From: Planctomycetota bacterium
GTDB lineage: Bacteria > Planctomycetota > UBA8742 > JACQVU01 > JANLHZ01
Length of the DNA: 40,546 nucleotides
Assembly: GCA_024653775.1 (NCBI GenBank)
Contig: JANLHZ010000099.1
Coordinates: 1-40,546 of the forward strand
Direction: 5' to 3'
In this document: positions 8,901 through 17,051 of the stretch, piece by piece
Layout: every line of letters begins with the position of its first letter
Numbering within the stretch: the first letter of the stretch is position 1
Translations under genes and position numbers: made by a program
Notes under the pieces: model-generated
Seen by the model: only the letters and a program-made list of their open reading frames with translations
What the model was told of the DNA's origin: nothing
Databases searched by the model: none

Positions 8901-9843
8901 GAATCGCGACCAGCGAAGCGCGGGTTTTCGAGATCGTCAGAATGTAGTAAACGGTTCCCAGGGCGATCGCGAGACCAACAGGAAGCGAAAGGAAACGCAA
9001 CTTCGACTTCGCCCTGAACCCGAGAAAAGCGAGCAGCCCGATAAACCCGAGTCCGAACGCGAAATAGCTCGACGCCAGATTCGGCTGGCCGAAGAACGCC
9101 GCCGCCTTCGACGGCGGGAGCACGACCTGAAGTTCGCTCCACGCACTCTCGCTATAGACCTTCGTGTATTCCGGACTATCGACGAACATCTGCGTCCGTT
9201 CAGTCGCGCGCTGCTGCGCGTCCGGAACCGCCTTCTCGAACAGACTCTGCTCGAACATAGCGATCCCGATCGAGAGCGCGATCGACGCACCGACAACCAG
9301 CGCGAATTTGCGAACGAACGCTGGATCGTTGAATAGCTGGACGAGCACGAAAAGCAAAACCAGCGAAAACGCCCAGCTTCTGATGACGACGAAACTCGCG
9401 CCGAGGTTCAGCGGAACGTCGGTAAACGCCTTGCCTTCGAGAGCTTCCGCCGGCATCTGGAACGCGACTCCCCACGGACTCAGCGCGAGAACGATCACGA
9501 GCGAAAAAAACAGAAAGAACGGAAGCGGGAACCTGAGCCTTCTGCGCGTCCCGCTCAGCCTGTCGATCGCGAACAGCACGAGAAGCAGCGCCGACGCGAT
9601 TTCGAACACGATCGAGCGCGCGTCGATGACGTACTCGTCTATCAGCGGCAGGAACGCGCTGATTTTCTCTCCGGATGGAAACGTGTACTCCCCGCTCCGC
9701 AAAAACACCACGAACGGCATCACGAACGCGAGCAGCAGCGCCACCGCCGCGGAGAACCTGTATCCCCGGCTGTTTTCCGCCAAGAGATGCGTTTCCAGAG
9801 GACTCGCCTTGAACGCCTCGCCACCAGTATTTCCTGATTCCAT
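5980..9843 (-). CDS. O-antigen ligase/polymerase-like protein with TPR tail
   Basis: A 1287-residue inner-membrane protein. The first about 650 residues hold a dozen or more hydrophobic helices and the Wzy_C/O-antigen ligase signature, VHNDHLEFFVETGVIG, with the His at residue 550 in a large periplasmic loop. Members of this superfamily (WaaL, Wzy, PglL) polymerise or transfer undecaprenyl-linked glycans. After the last membrane helix (about 660-690) some 590 residues of TPR-like helical repeats follow, rich in A....G....A and YY.A spacing. Fusion of a Wzy_C domain to TPRs is known; usual length without it is 400-600. GGGGA precedes the ATG. Upstream neighbours are a polyprenyl-phosphate sugar transferase and a radical SAM protein on the same strand, supporting a surface-glycan role. 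Confidence 0.87.
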   Translation of the reverse strand: MESGNTGGEAFKASPLETHLLAENSRGYRFSAAVALLLAFVMPFVVFLRSGEYTFPSGEKISAFLPLIDEYVIDARSIVFEIASALLLVLFAIDRLSGTRRRLRFPLPFFLFFSLVIVLALSPWGVAFQMPAEALEGKAFTDVPLNLGASFVVIRSWAFSLVLLFVLVQLFNDPAFVRKFALVVGASIALSIGIAMFEQSLFEKAVPDAQQRATERTQMFVDSPEYTKVYSESAWSELQVVLPPSKAAAFFGQPNLASSYFAFGLGFIGLLAFLGFRAKSKLRFLSLPVGLAIALGTVYYILTISKTRASLVAILGALVFVGVMLSMRTFFERVGDRKPSMPYKTMTLGLACVFVSSYLVYQAMKNFSGGADSAWLALISNALVVIAFFTALGYIGAALRLIASMLRANNDPAKLEKTILTIKASAIVLAIAVILLGSGLVILDAKKIGNPAEGGASEVDFTKSTIASTFESIVQRGGDKGRIKRFRETLHAMGIDTGKDRALWPVNTEFAFFGWGAGAWRLIYPQFVSTDWEEGVPRNFEMLHQPRWVHNDHLEFFVETGVIGIALYGLFWIVLFCVAARYATSPDGFVFVSAICAGAGLMIVFTSACFDFPRALPASRLLFIALVALVCNLKLWSRGEIRVSREVPAEERKIKRLAFLGCGLILLAGALLRNFEQLSGEMHLLAARELAMKGENLEALREAEAACRELSYSERPLNFAAEIALRLGALDRAKQLGELSIQKNRTNLRGYQILANTELEYGYFGRARNWAERGLSVHAEDSWLLMTMGDIVLREAETKKRELSDVDYVTRLILAEGYYFKAVRNDPSVIVGQQFELSFTMLPVMSRLADVYDSLVSRFQGDRRMFYYQRAVEFYRICLDPVMFEIHRARLLLKMDLRHEAIAALEKLNSEQEKGLPMIGYLVLAEAYQLGGVQDKIKAREIFEQIMHFAAETPDADETYLRARTGFEKMDTLVRLHDIELQVAGGNYREALALLEGLEGHQRRTYFGSFLEGQCYKALGDTDKYIECFARALTAPENPRDETEAAHRLRIQNELADAYYRKASAESGYAKKREYYSMAFNYNPANVAWFVEAARMAVAQNDDGFALICFKGIQVQFAGQTMSDAQAEQIFSEYEMAFFRVKNDPTRLKDPVNPEREFDPAVANSLTQEYQRDLARAAIDLGTRFFAKAMPTLQRTDNGFAADDALFEKAKMYLVYPQEKLSHQEYLMYYYLCQVFLVLDRAADDPYSRATDSFLSALTFAENDTGLTRGTKETFDELKEKLHGRSD

Positions 9844-9873
9844 TTATTTTTCCCCGATACTCGATCCAATTTT

Positions 9874-9929
9874 CCGACTACAGACTACCGACTACTTCCT
9901 CAATCAAAAATCGAAACTCAAAAATCCGG
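9874..9929. repeat. Two heptamer arrays between glycan genes
   Basis: First array: CCGACTA, CAGACTA, CCGACTA (9874-9894). Second array: AATCAAA, AATCGAA, ACTCAAA, AATCCGG (9902-9929), degenerate but with a constant 7-bp period. The second array ends two bases from the stop (9932) of the minus-strand WecA-like gene. Confidence 0.65.
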
Positions 9930-9931
9930 GG

Positions 9932-11020
9932 TCATTCCTTCTTTCGTTCCGCGGCCTGTTCGAGAATGATCACGATCATCACCATCAGCAGCGCGAGCAG
10001 CAGAACCATTGCGTGCAGTAGTTCGCTATCCAGCCTCGAAATCAGGAAGCCTGCGATACTCGTGACCGTCGACATCAGCAGCGTGACGACGATCACTTCG
10101 AGGTTCGAAAGTCCAAGCTTCGCAAGACGATGCGTGAAGTGATTCGTGTCGCCGCTGAAAATCGACCTGCCCGCGCGAAGCCTCAGCCAGCAGACGCTCA
10201 TCGTGTCGTAAAGCGGAAGCATGAACATCAGTATCGGCATCGTCACCGGAAGCCACCACTGATCACCCGAATGGAACGTCAGAAGGATCGAGACCACCGC
10301 GAACATGTAGCCGAGGAAAAGACTCCCCGAGTCCCCGAGATACGAATGCGCGGGCGGGAAGTTGAAAATGAAGAACCCAACCTGTACGCAGACGATGACG
10401 AGAATGATCGCGAGCACGAAAAGCTGCCCGCCGAAAACCGCGATAAGAGCCATGCCCGCCGCGATGCCAAGTACTAGCGCGCTCAGGACGCCGTCCATGT
10501 TGTCGAAAAGGTTGAACGAGTTCATCAGCGCGAGAATCCAGAACGTTGTCACGATCTCCGGCACAAAAGGCATCTCCGAGTTGAACGTAACCGTGAACCC
10601 CGACAGCGGCAGAATCGCGGAAAGCGCGGTCAGCAAAAGCAGTTTCAGCCACGGCCGCATCTCTATAAAGTCGTCGATCAGCCCGACGACGAAGACTCCC
10701 GTGCCAACGCCGAGTATGATAAGCAAATCAGGAAACTTTTTCTGTATCCCAGGAAGCAGAGGCCGGAGCGCGGTAGCGAATTCACCGAGATCGAAATACT
10801 CCGGCATGAATCCGAACGCGAACGCGACCCAAAGAATCATCGCGGTTGTACAGAACCATACCGCCATTCCGCCCGCGAGTGGCGTTCCGCCGCCTTTCCA
10901 GCGCTCCCTTCCGGATTTCGACACCAGGCCGATCATTCTGGAAAACCTGATCGCGCCGAAGTTGCACGCGACGCTCATCAGCGTGGCTATAATGGCTACA
11001 ATCGATCCGAGTGAATACAT
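9932..11020 (-). CDS. Polyprenyl-phosphate sugar-1-phosphate transferase (WecA/TagO/MraY family)
   Basis: A 362-residue polytopic inner-membrane enzyme that starts lipid-linked glycan synthesis by moving a HexNAc-1-phosphate from a UDP-sugar to undecaprenyl phosphate. Family motifs are in order: GLIDD (Asp116-117), NSFNLFDNMDG (Asp173, Asp176), YLGDSGSLFLG (Asp230) and the late DTNHFTHRL (His294, His297). These are the Mg-binding and catalytic elements of the MraY/WecA superfamily. The FNLFDNMDG form and HFTHRL fit WecA/TagO better than MraY. It is upstream of the Wzy-like gene with an 88-base gap filled by heptamer arrays, and downstream of the radical SAM gene, probably one transcription unit. 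Confidence 0.9.
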   Translation of the reverse strand: MYSLGSIVAIIATLMSVACNFGAIRFSRMIGLVSKSGRERWKGGGTPLAGGMAVWFCTTAMILWVAFAFGFMPEYFDLGEFATALRPLLPGIQKKFPDLLIILGVGTGVFVVGLIDDFIEMRPWLKLLLLTALSAILPLSGFTVTFNSEMPFVPEIVTTFWILALMNSFNLFDNMDGVLSALVLGIAAGMALIAVFGGQLFVLAIILVIVCVQVGFFIFNFPPAHSYLGDSGSLFLGYMFAVVSILLTFHSGDQWWLPVTMPILMFMLPLYDTMSVCWLRLRAGRSIFSGDTNHFTHRLAKLGLSNLEVIVVTLLMSTVTSIAGFLISRLDSELLHAMVLLLALLMVMIVIILEQAAERKKE

Positions 11021-11059
11021 TAGGTCGCCGGTTCCGGTCCGCGTTCCGTTCCCAATTTC

Positions 11060-11108
11060 TTAATTCTTAACTATTAACTATTAACTATTAATTGTTAATT
11101 ATTAATTA
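11060..11108. repeat. Seven perfect-phase heptamers TTAAYTN
   Basis: Seven consecutive 7-bp units: TTAATTC, three TTAACTA, TTAATTG, two TTAATTA. The last unit contains the stop codon (11106-11108) of the minus-strand radical SAM gene, so on the sense strand the array begins exactly at the stop. Confidence 0.85.
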
Positions 11109-12731
11109 TTCGCGGGGTTTCGGGAGGAACCTGCGCAGATAGCCCGCGACCCGCACGGCTTTGGTGGTGCGAAGTCTGTCAAGCTCCTCGCGGGTTTGTT
11201 CGAGCAGCTTGGAAGTCTCCGCGAGACGTTCGACTTCCTGCGCGTGCAGGCTGCGCGCCTTGACGAGCTGGTCCCGCGTGCGGTAAAGCTCGCTCGAAAT
11301 CTCTTCGTGGAACCGTCCGATCTGCGCAAAGTGATCCTCGTCCGAAAAATCGTAACCGCCGCCGAAGTTCGGGAATATCTCTCGCAGACGACTCTCCAGA
11401 AGCTGTTTCCGCCTCAGTCTGATGAGAAGGTTGTTCGAGTCGTCCTTCAGCCGCCACTCGGAGCCGTCGCCCTCCACCTGGAACTCATCCCGTCGATCGT
11501 AGATCCACGAGTCCGGGACCATCGTCATCACGTTCACGGACGCCACCGCGTCGATCCACGGGCTGTTCTCGCGAAGGAATTCGACGCTTTCGACAAGATG
11601 CTCCTCCGTCTCTCCGGGGTAGCCGACGATGAGGTTGATCAGCACCTTGATCCCGGCTTTGCGGGTGCGTTTGAAAACGTCGCGGGCCTGATCGAGCGTG
11701 AAGCCCTTGTTCATCCTCTTAACGATCTCCGCGCAGCCGCTCTCAAGACCGAATTGCAGCGCCCAGCATCCCGCGAGCTTCATTCGTTCGAGGAGTTCGT
11801 CCTTCATTCCGTCGCGGATGATCGCGTTCCCGCCCCAGCGCACTGGAAGCCCGCGTTCGATCATTTCGTCGGCGAACGCGCTCATCGCCTTCAGATTCCC
11901 GGTAAGAGTCAGATCGCCGAACCAGATGTTGTCTGCGTTGTAGCGCTGGTGGTAGTATTCGAGCGCGTTCGTCAGCGTCTCAGGCGGCGTGTTGCGATAC
12001 TTGGGCCAGAGCTGGATGTCGTTGCAGAACCTGCACTTTCGCGTGCAGCCCCGCGAGAGCAGCGCCGGAATCGTGCTCATCCTGTTTTCGAGGATTCCGA
12101 ACTCGTCGAAGGTCGGAAACGGCACCTCCTCCATGTCGAGCAGCTTCCTTGCCTTGAACACGGGTGTCTCGATTCCGTCGTCACGGAACACTTCGATTTC
12201 ATCGGGCGTGGGCGTGCCATTCAGAATTCCGGGATCGCGCAGGATGTGATCCAGAACGTACTCGCCTTCCCCCATGACGAAAACGTCCGCAATGCCGGGC
12301 GCGATCTTTCTGCGCAGTACCTCGTTGCTGCACGAGACTCCACCCAGCACGACCTTCTTCTCCGGCGCGAGCCTTCGAACGCTTTCGATTACGCGGTTTG
12401 CGAACGGAACCGATGTATACAACGCCGAGAATCCGATTATCGGGTGCGAAGTGGCCGCGATGTTCCCGACGTGTTCGTCAATCTGGTCCGCGAACTCTTC
12501 GAAGCATCTGCCTGCGAGCCAGAATTCCTCTTCGCCGAGACGCCACGCGAGCCGCTGCACTTCCGGATTCGCGTTGAACAGCTTGACGTTCAGATCGTAA
12601 AGCTCCGCCACGTAACCCCTGCTCTTTAGATACGTCAGCAGCGACGCCACGCCGAGATGCGGCGTCTGCGGCTGCCACGGCGGCATCGGGACGAGCAGGA
12701 TCGAGGCTTTGGAGTTTTGTCCGCTGTTCAT
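11106..12731 (-). CDS. B12-binding radical SAM protein
   Basis: A 541-residue enzyme of the cobalamin-binding radical SAM class. Residues about 10-165 form the Rossmann-like B12-binding domain (LGVASLLTYLKSRGY early, GVADVFVMGEGE-like end). The radical SAM core follows with the [4Fe-4S] cysteines in RGCTRKCRFC (Cys229, Cys233, Cys236), then the GLESG segment and NLIVGYPGET. The C-terminal about 80 residues are a Glu/Arg/Leu-rich coiled coil ending in a basic tail. The class does methylations and C-C bond chemistry on lipids, cofactors and natural products; the substrate here is unknown, though the neighbourhood hints at lipid or glycan modification. GGAG lies 6 bases before the ATG. The stop codon is inside a heptamer array. 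Confidence 0.88.
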   Translation of the reverse strand: MNSGQNSKASILLVPMPPWQPQTPHLGVASLLTYLKSRGYVAELYDLNVKLFNANPEVQRLAWRLGEEEFWLAGRCFEEFADQIDEHVGNIAATSHPIIGFSALYTSVPFANRVIESVRRLAPEKKVVLGGVSCSNEVLRRKIAPGIADVFVMGEGEYVLDHILRDPGILNGTPTPDEIEVFRDDGIETPVFKARKLLDMEEVPFPTFDEFGILENRMSTIPALLSRGCTRKCRFCNDIQLWPKYRNTPPETLTNALEYYHQRYNADNIWFGDLTLTGNLKAMSAFADEMIERGLPVRWGGNAIIRDGMKDELLERMKLAGCWALQFGLESGCAEIVKRMNKGFTLDQARDVFKRTRKAGIKVLINLIVGYPGETEEHLVESVEFLRENSPWIDAVASVNVMTMVPDSWIYDRRDEFQVEGDGSEWRLKDDSNNLLIRLRRKQLLESRLREIFPNFGGGYDFSDEDHFAQIGRFHEEISSELYRTRDQLVKARSLHAQEVERLAETSKLLEQTREELDRLRTTKAVRVAGYLRRFLPKPRE

Positions 12732-12896
12732 CGAACTCCGGAAATTTCGAACGCTTTCCGCGCAAATATCGGGATTGGAATTCTACGCGCACAAACCGCT
12801 AAATTCTATGAAGTATTGCTCCACCGGCCCCGTTTCGCGGAATTTGACGAAGGCCGGTTCGCCTTCAATGCCTGCGCAAGTCCTTAAACCGTTCAG

Positions 12897-13274
12897 TCAG
12901 GATTCCGTGTTGGCTCCTCCCTGCTCGTCGAAGAACGGCATCGACCAGGAAAGTCCGGATACTGCCATGAAACCATCCCTTCCGAGGGCAAGCACCTTTG
13001 GCGCGCCCTTCGCGGCCATCTTTCTGAGGGTGTAGTAAGCGTCGGCTTCTCCTGACTTTGCGCGGATTATAAGCCGAACTAGAATGCCGATACGCGTGGT
13101 GTGTCTGACGTCTGGTTTGTGGCGGTTTTGTCTCCAGTTGGACACAGTCTGCAAATTGACGCAGAGCAGTTTCGAGATTTCGAAACCCGTTCCTTTGAAG
13201 CCTATGTTCTTCAGGTTATCGGAAAGGTAATTAACGATGTCTGAAGGGCGTTCGAAGTCAATCTCTGGGTTCAT
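12897..13274 (-). CDS. Small HTH protein of a GRDGF family (paralogue 1)
   Basis: A 125-residue protein. The centre carries a helix-turn-helix of the Cro/C1 kind (GFEISKLLCVNLQTVSNWRQ, then HKPD), followed by a helical stretch RIGILVRLIIRAKSGEADAY and a terminal block LALGRDGFMAVSGLSW. The protein at 32001-32336 aligns over both halves: TV..W, H.P..RH, RI..LV.L..RA..G.ADA, and LA.GRDGF...SG..W. I know no named family with this block; a DNA-binding regulator is inferred from the HTH. A GTG six bases upstream abuts the AAGGAG site, whereas this ATG sits 5 bases from it, so the ATG is preferred. Upstream DNA is very AT-rich with a 9-bp inverted repeat that could be an operator. Confidence 0.75.
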   Translation of the reverse strand: MNPEIDFERPSDIVNYLSDNLKNIGFKGTGFEISKLLCVNLQTVSNWRQNRHKPDVRHTTRIGILVRLIIRAKSGEADAYYTLRKMAAKGAPKVLALGRDGFMAVSGLSWSMPFFDEQGGANTES

Positions 13275-13311
13275 GTTCACTCCTTCCGCAATGATGAAAA
13301 GTACAGTACGT

Positions 13312-13366
13312 CTATAAAACAGATGAAATAATGATTTAAAAATTTAGATTAATATAAGTTTTATAG
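13312..13366. promoter_or_regulatory. 9-bp inverted repeat upstream of HTH gene 1
   Basis: CTATAAAAC (13312-13320) and GTTTTATAG (13358-13366) are exact reverse complements, 38 to 92 bases upstream of the HTH gene start, in strongly AT-rich DNA. Placement suits an autoregulatory operator or promoter. An AT-rich inverted repeat could also occur by chance. Confidence 0.35.
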
Positions 13367-13542
13367 CAAGACATATATATAAATAATTGCGAAATATTAC
13401 TGCTCCACTAATTTCGTGTCAATCACATTTTCCAAACCAGCCTGAAATTTTCTGACCGAGTTTCATACTGCGAGACTCTTCTTTCTCCGGAATACGTAAA
13501 GCTGCGCGGAGGAAATCTCGACATGGACGAAAACTGTTGTCG

Positions 13543-16050
13543 TCAGAACAACCTCGTCGTCAGCATGATGACGTCGTTGAAGATGACGAACCCCATCAGA
13601 AGCAGCAGCAGCACGAGACCGCAGTACGTCGCGGCCATCTGGACCTTCATACTCACGGGACCGCCCCTGATCTTTTCGAGGATGATGAAAACCAGATGCC
13701 CGCCGTCGAGCACCGGAATCGGGAGCAGGTTTATCACCGCGAGGTTTATCCCGAGAAGCCCTAGGATATAGAACCAGTTGCCAAGACCCTTCATGGCCGC
13801 GTCGTGCGTGAAGTACGCGATCTGCCCCGGACCGCCGAGATTTTTGACGCCGACAGAGCCAATGAAAAGACTCCGGATCGTTTTGAAAACCTCCTCGATC
13901 ATCTTGAAGCTGTTCGCGATACCGAGAGAGACCACCGTTACCGGATCGCTCGTCTGAAGCAGCTTTTCGCCCACGACGAAACTCTGCACTCCGAGGAGTC
14001 CGATGGTGTTTTTCATCTCCGGGTTCAGCCGCGCGCTTTTCTTTTCGTTCTCCGGAGTCACCCACTCCATGTAGATCAGCGTTTTCTGATTCGTCTCTCG
14101 TTTCGCAAGTTCCTCGTCCGCGAGATGCGGTAGTCTCGACAGCGCGCCCTGCATCACCTGATTGATGTTCCTCGCGGGGACACTCTCTGCGACGTTTCGC
14201 TCGTCTCCCTCGCCGTAAAGGCGCTCGTAGTCGAACACGACGAGTTCTGTACCTCCAGCAGCCGCGTCCGGATCAGAGAAGAAGTCCGTCCTCACGCTGG
14301 TCGCAACGAAATACAGCGAAGTTCCAACGATGAGAATTCCCAGAATCATTCTCCCGCGCGGACTGAGAATGTCATCCTCGGTCTTTTCCCCGCCGCGGGA
14401 CTTTAGGCCGCGAGACTTGAGAAGGAGCCACACTCCGACAAGAATAACGAGCGAATAGAAAACGTAGCCCACTGGACTCACCTGCCGGAGGTCTCCGAGG
14501 GCCCTCGCGCTCTCCCGCACCTTCAGCGACTCGAAAGGAGCCTGATCGACTCCGTGGAGCGCGATGTTGAGCATCGTTATCCTATCCCCCGCTTGTACGC
14601 CAGCGCGGTCCGCGGGACTCCCCTGCCTCACAGCGTTCACCGCCTCCGATTGCACCTCCTCAGCGACGAACCCGAGATCTCCCAAGTCGAACCCGAAATT
14701 CCCGGGATGCTGAAGTTCCGTCGCGATTTCCCTAAGTTCTCCTTCCGTATCTGAAAAGCGAAGCGTCAGTTCGCCCGCGATTCCCTTTTCAAGCAGCCGC
14801 GTCAACTCCTCAGCGCTATTCACCTCGATCCAGCCGTCCGGATCGATCTCGAACTCCTCGTGGGAGCTTTCCCGCGGCGCCGGGCCTATCGACTCTTCGC
14901 CTGACTCGATGGCGCCATCGCCGGCGGATTCTTCCTCTGACGCGTCTTCTTCAGAGGGAGGTTCCGAAGCTGCGCGCGAATTTTCGATCCCTTCGCGAAG
15001 CGCGTCGTTTTTCACTGAAACGAGTGTCCATCCTGGCTTCACTCCGGCCTTTGCCAGCGAATTTCCGGCCTGCACGCTGTGTACGACGACGCTCATCTGA
15101 CTCACGATGCCGAGGTCCCAGTCGCTGACGAGTTCGAGCGCGATTCCACCGAAGGTCTTTTTGACGGTTTCTCCGTTCTCGGTACGCTCGACGACGATGC
15201 TAACGGTTTCGCCGGCGCCCGCGTCGACCCTTCTCAGCATCGAACGCACGTCGGCCTCGTATTCCGTCTTCGAGCCGTTCACCTCGACGACTCGATCCCC
15301 GGCTTTGATACCCGCCTCCGCCGCGGGGCTTCCGGGCTGGACCGCTCCGATGACGTTACTCCCGAGCGGCGCGATGCCCATCTGCTGCAAGCGGAGTTCT
15401 TCGCTCTGGATCGGGGTGACGATGATAGTTTCGAATCCATCGCCGCGCTTGACTTTAATCTCGACCGACTCGCCCGGCGCGGTGTGCGCGACCGCGGCGC
15501 TCAGCTCGTTGAAGGTTTCGACCTCCTTGCCGCCGACCGCCACGATTACGTCGTGCGGCCTGATCCCAGCCTCCCACGCCGGACCCGCGTCCGGAAGGAG
15601 GTCTTCGTCGGTGCTGTCCGCCATCTTCGAGCTGACGAACCCGACCTCGTTCGTCGGGAACAGAATCCCGACGCTGAACGCGATCATAAAGCAGATGAAC
15701 GCAAAGATGGCGTTCATCGTAACGCCTGCTACGATCACGATCGCGCGCTGCCAGGGTTTCTTGCTGCTGAACTCGTCGTCGTCGCCGGTTTTGGGTTCAT
15801 CCGGATTTTCGCCCTTCATTTTCACGTAGCCGCCGAATGGAATCCACCCGATTTTGTACAGCGTGCCGCCGCGGGTGAAGCTGACGATCGCCTGCCCGAA
15901 ACCTATGCTGAACGCCTCCACGCGGATGCCGACGCTTTTCGCCGCGAGGAAATGCCCGAGTTCATGCACGAAAATCAGAAGTCCAAAACCAAGCACGATG
16001 CTGATCCATGGCCAGACTTCGGAAAGAATTGAAATCAGAATAAAACTCAT
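13543..16050 (-). CDS. RseP-like site-2 metalloprotease, oversized
   Basis: An intramembrane zinc protease of family M50 that cleaves membrane-bound anti-sigma factors or signal-peptide remnants. The first helix carries HELGH (His29, Glu30, His33) followed by the FGGYVKM segment; the last helices carry NLLPIPVLDGGH with the third metal ligand Asp782. Between them are at least three PDZ-like units: about 145-210, 235-300 and 480-530, each with an A..AG...GD...VNG-type core, plus a partial one near 330. The family normally has about 450 residues; this has 835. The extra length includes a Ser/Glu low-complexity linker (about 355-410), and two added hydrophobic helices near 545-565 and 590-610. 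No rasP-associated dxr, cdsA or uppS gene adjoins it. Confidence 0.9.
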   Translation of the reverse strand: MSFILISILSEVWPWISIVLGFGLLIFVHELGHFLAAKSVGIRVEAFSIGFGQAIVSFTRGGTLYKIGWIPFGGYVKMKGENPDEPKTGDDDEFSSKKPWQRAIVIVAGVTMNAIFAFICFMIAFSVGILFPTNEVGFVSSKMADSTDEDLLPDAGPAWEAGIRPHDVIVAVGGKEVETFNELSAAVAHTAPGESVEIKVKRGDGFETIIVTPIQSEELRLQQMGIAPLGSNVIGAVQPGSPAAEAGIKAGDRVVEVNGSKTEYEADVRSMLRRVDAGAGETVSIVVERTENGETVKKTFGGIALELVSDWDLGIVSQMSVVVHSVQAGNSLAKAGVKPGWTLVSVKNDALREGIENSRAASEPPSEEDASEEESAGDGAIESGEESIGPAPRESSHEEFEIDPDGWIEVNSAEELTRLLEKGIAGELTLRFSDTEGELREIATELQHPGNFGFDLGDLGFVAEEVQSEAVNAVRQGSPADRAGVQAGDRITMLNIALHGVDQAPFESLKVRESARALGDLRQVSPVGYVFYSLVILVGVWLLLKSRGLKSRGGEKTEDDILSPRGRMILGILIVGTSLYFVATSVRTDFFSDPDAAAGGTELVVFDYERLYGEGDERNVAESVPARNINQVMQGALSRLPHLADEELAKRETNQKTLIYMEWVTPENEKKSARLNPEMKNTIGLLGVQSFVVGEKLLQTSDPVTVVSLGIANSFKMIEEVFKTIRSLFIGSVGVKNLGGPGQIAYFTHDAAMKGLGNWFYILGLLGINLAVINLLPIPVLDGGHLVFIILEKIRGGPVSMKVQMAATYCGLVLLLLLMGFVIFNDVIMLTTRLF

Positions 16051-16150
16051 TACAAAAAATCCCTTGTTCGCTAAGATTATACCCCCGTCTCGAAGTACAG
16101 GCGTAAACTTTATACGCTCGCAGGAGAAAAGGCAACGAAACCTTAAACGA

Positions 16151-17035
16151 ATGAACGAATCGAAACTTCAGGTCGAACCAATGCGCGCCGGAATTGTCGG
16201 GACGGGCGCGGTCGCGCTCAGCTTCTCCGGAAGACTCCGCGGAAGTCCCTGCGAACCTTCGTCGATATTCGGAAGGTCGCGGGCGCGCGCGGAGGAAATC
16301 GCCTCGCGCACGAACGTCCCCGCCGCGACGTCGCTCTCTGCGCTCGCGCAAATCGCCGACGTTATATTCCTGTGCGTCAGCGATCCAGCGATCGAGGAGG
16401 TCGCCTCGAAGCTCGCGGCGGAAGCAACTCTTGAAGGAAAGTTCGTCGTCCACACGTCCGGGGTATTCGACTCGTCGATTCTCGCGCCCTGCGCTGAAAA
16501 AGGTGCGATCTGCGGATCGTTTCACCCGATGATAAGTTTCCCACGGGACGTGATCGTGGACGCGGAGGCGTTCCGCGGCGCGTTCGCGATAGAAGCCCCG
16601 CCAAGGCTCGCGGCAATGCTTCGAAACCTCGTCGCGTTCTTCGGAGGAGAGGCGCTCGAAATCGCGCCGGAGAAGAAAATCCTGTACCACCTCGCAGCCT
16701 GTATGAGTTCCGGATTCGTAGTGGCGACGTTCGCCGAGATCGCACGGGCCGCGAAAGTCGTTTTTCCGGACGAGGACGAAATCGCGGCCACGGGGCACTT
16801 TATCGCGCTCGCGATGAACACTCTTCGGAATATCGAGTCCCGCGGCGCACTGAATTCATTCTCCGGGCCGATCACGCGCGTGGACTCCGGGACTATCGCA
16901 AAACACGTCGCCGCGATACGCAGGTTCGTTCCGGACCTCGAACCGTTCTACCGCGAAATGTCGAAACGAATGCTCTCCCACCACCCCCCGGACGTGCGCT
17001 CGAAAGTCGATCTGGACGAAATTTTCGGGGGTTGA
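16151..17035 (+). CDS. Rossmann/DUF2520 dehydrogenase-like protein
   Basis: About 294 residues with an N-terminal NAD(P) Rossmann fold (MRAGIVGTGAVALSFSGRL, then DVIFLCVSDPAIEEV) and a C-terminal helical DUF2520 domain beginning near the conserved HTSG...GSFHPMISFP stretch. The family belongs to the 6-phosphogluconate dehydrogenase-like fold; from memory some relatives act as an alternative ketopantoate reductase in pantothenate synthesis, but the substrate here is not determined. ATG at 16151 lacks a clear ribosome site; an in-frame ATG at 16181 follows AGGT at 7 bases and is equally likely. The open frame extends upstream into the divergent protease gene, which is not real. It is followed 16 bases later by thiE, so the two are probably cotranscribed. 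Confidence 0.82.
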   Translation: MNESKLQVEPMRAGIVGTGAVALSFSGRLRGSPCEPSSIFGRSRARAEEIASRTNVPAATSLSALAQIADVIFLCVSDPAIEEVASKLAAEATLEGKFVVHTSGVFDSSILAPCAEKGAICGSFHPMISFPRDVIVDAEAFRGAFAIEAPPRLAAMLRNLVAFFGGEALEIAPEKKILYHLAACMSSGFVVATFAEIARAAKVVFPDEDEIAATGHFIALAMNTLRNIESRGALNSFSGPITRVDSGTIAKHVAAIRRFVPDLEPFYREMSKRMLSHHPPDVRSKVDLDEIFGG

Positions 17036-17051
17036 TCCGAAGCGAGGAAAA

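Noticed and set aside
13463-13542. Extension of a minus-strand frame past the end of the RseP-like gene
   Set aside because: About 26 gene-like codons continue in a different frame from the protease. It could be a remnant, but the frame upstream is just a shadow of the protease gene and there is no start.
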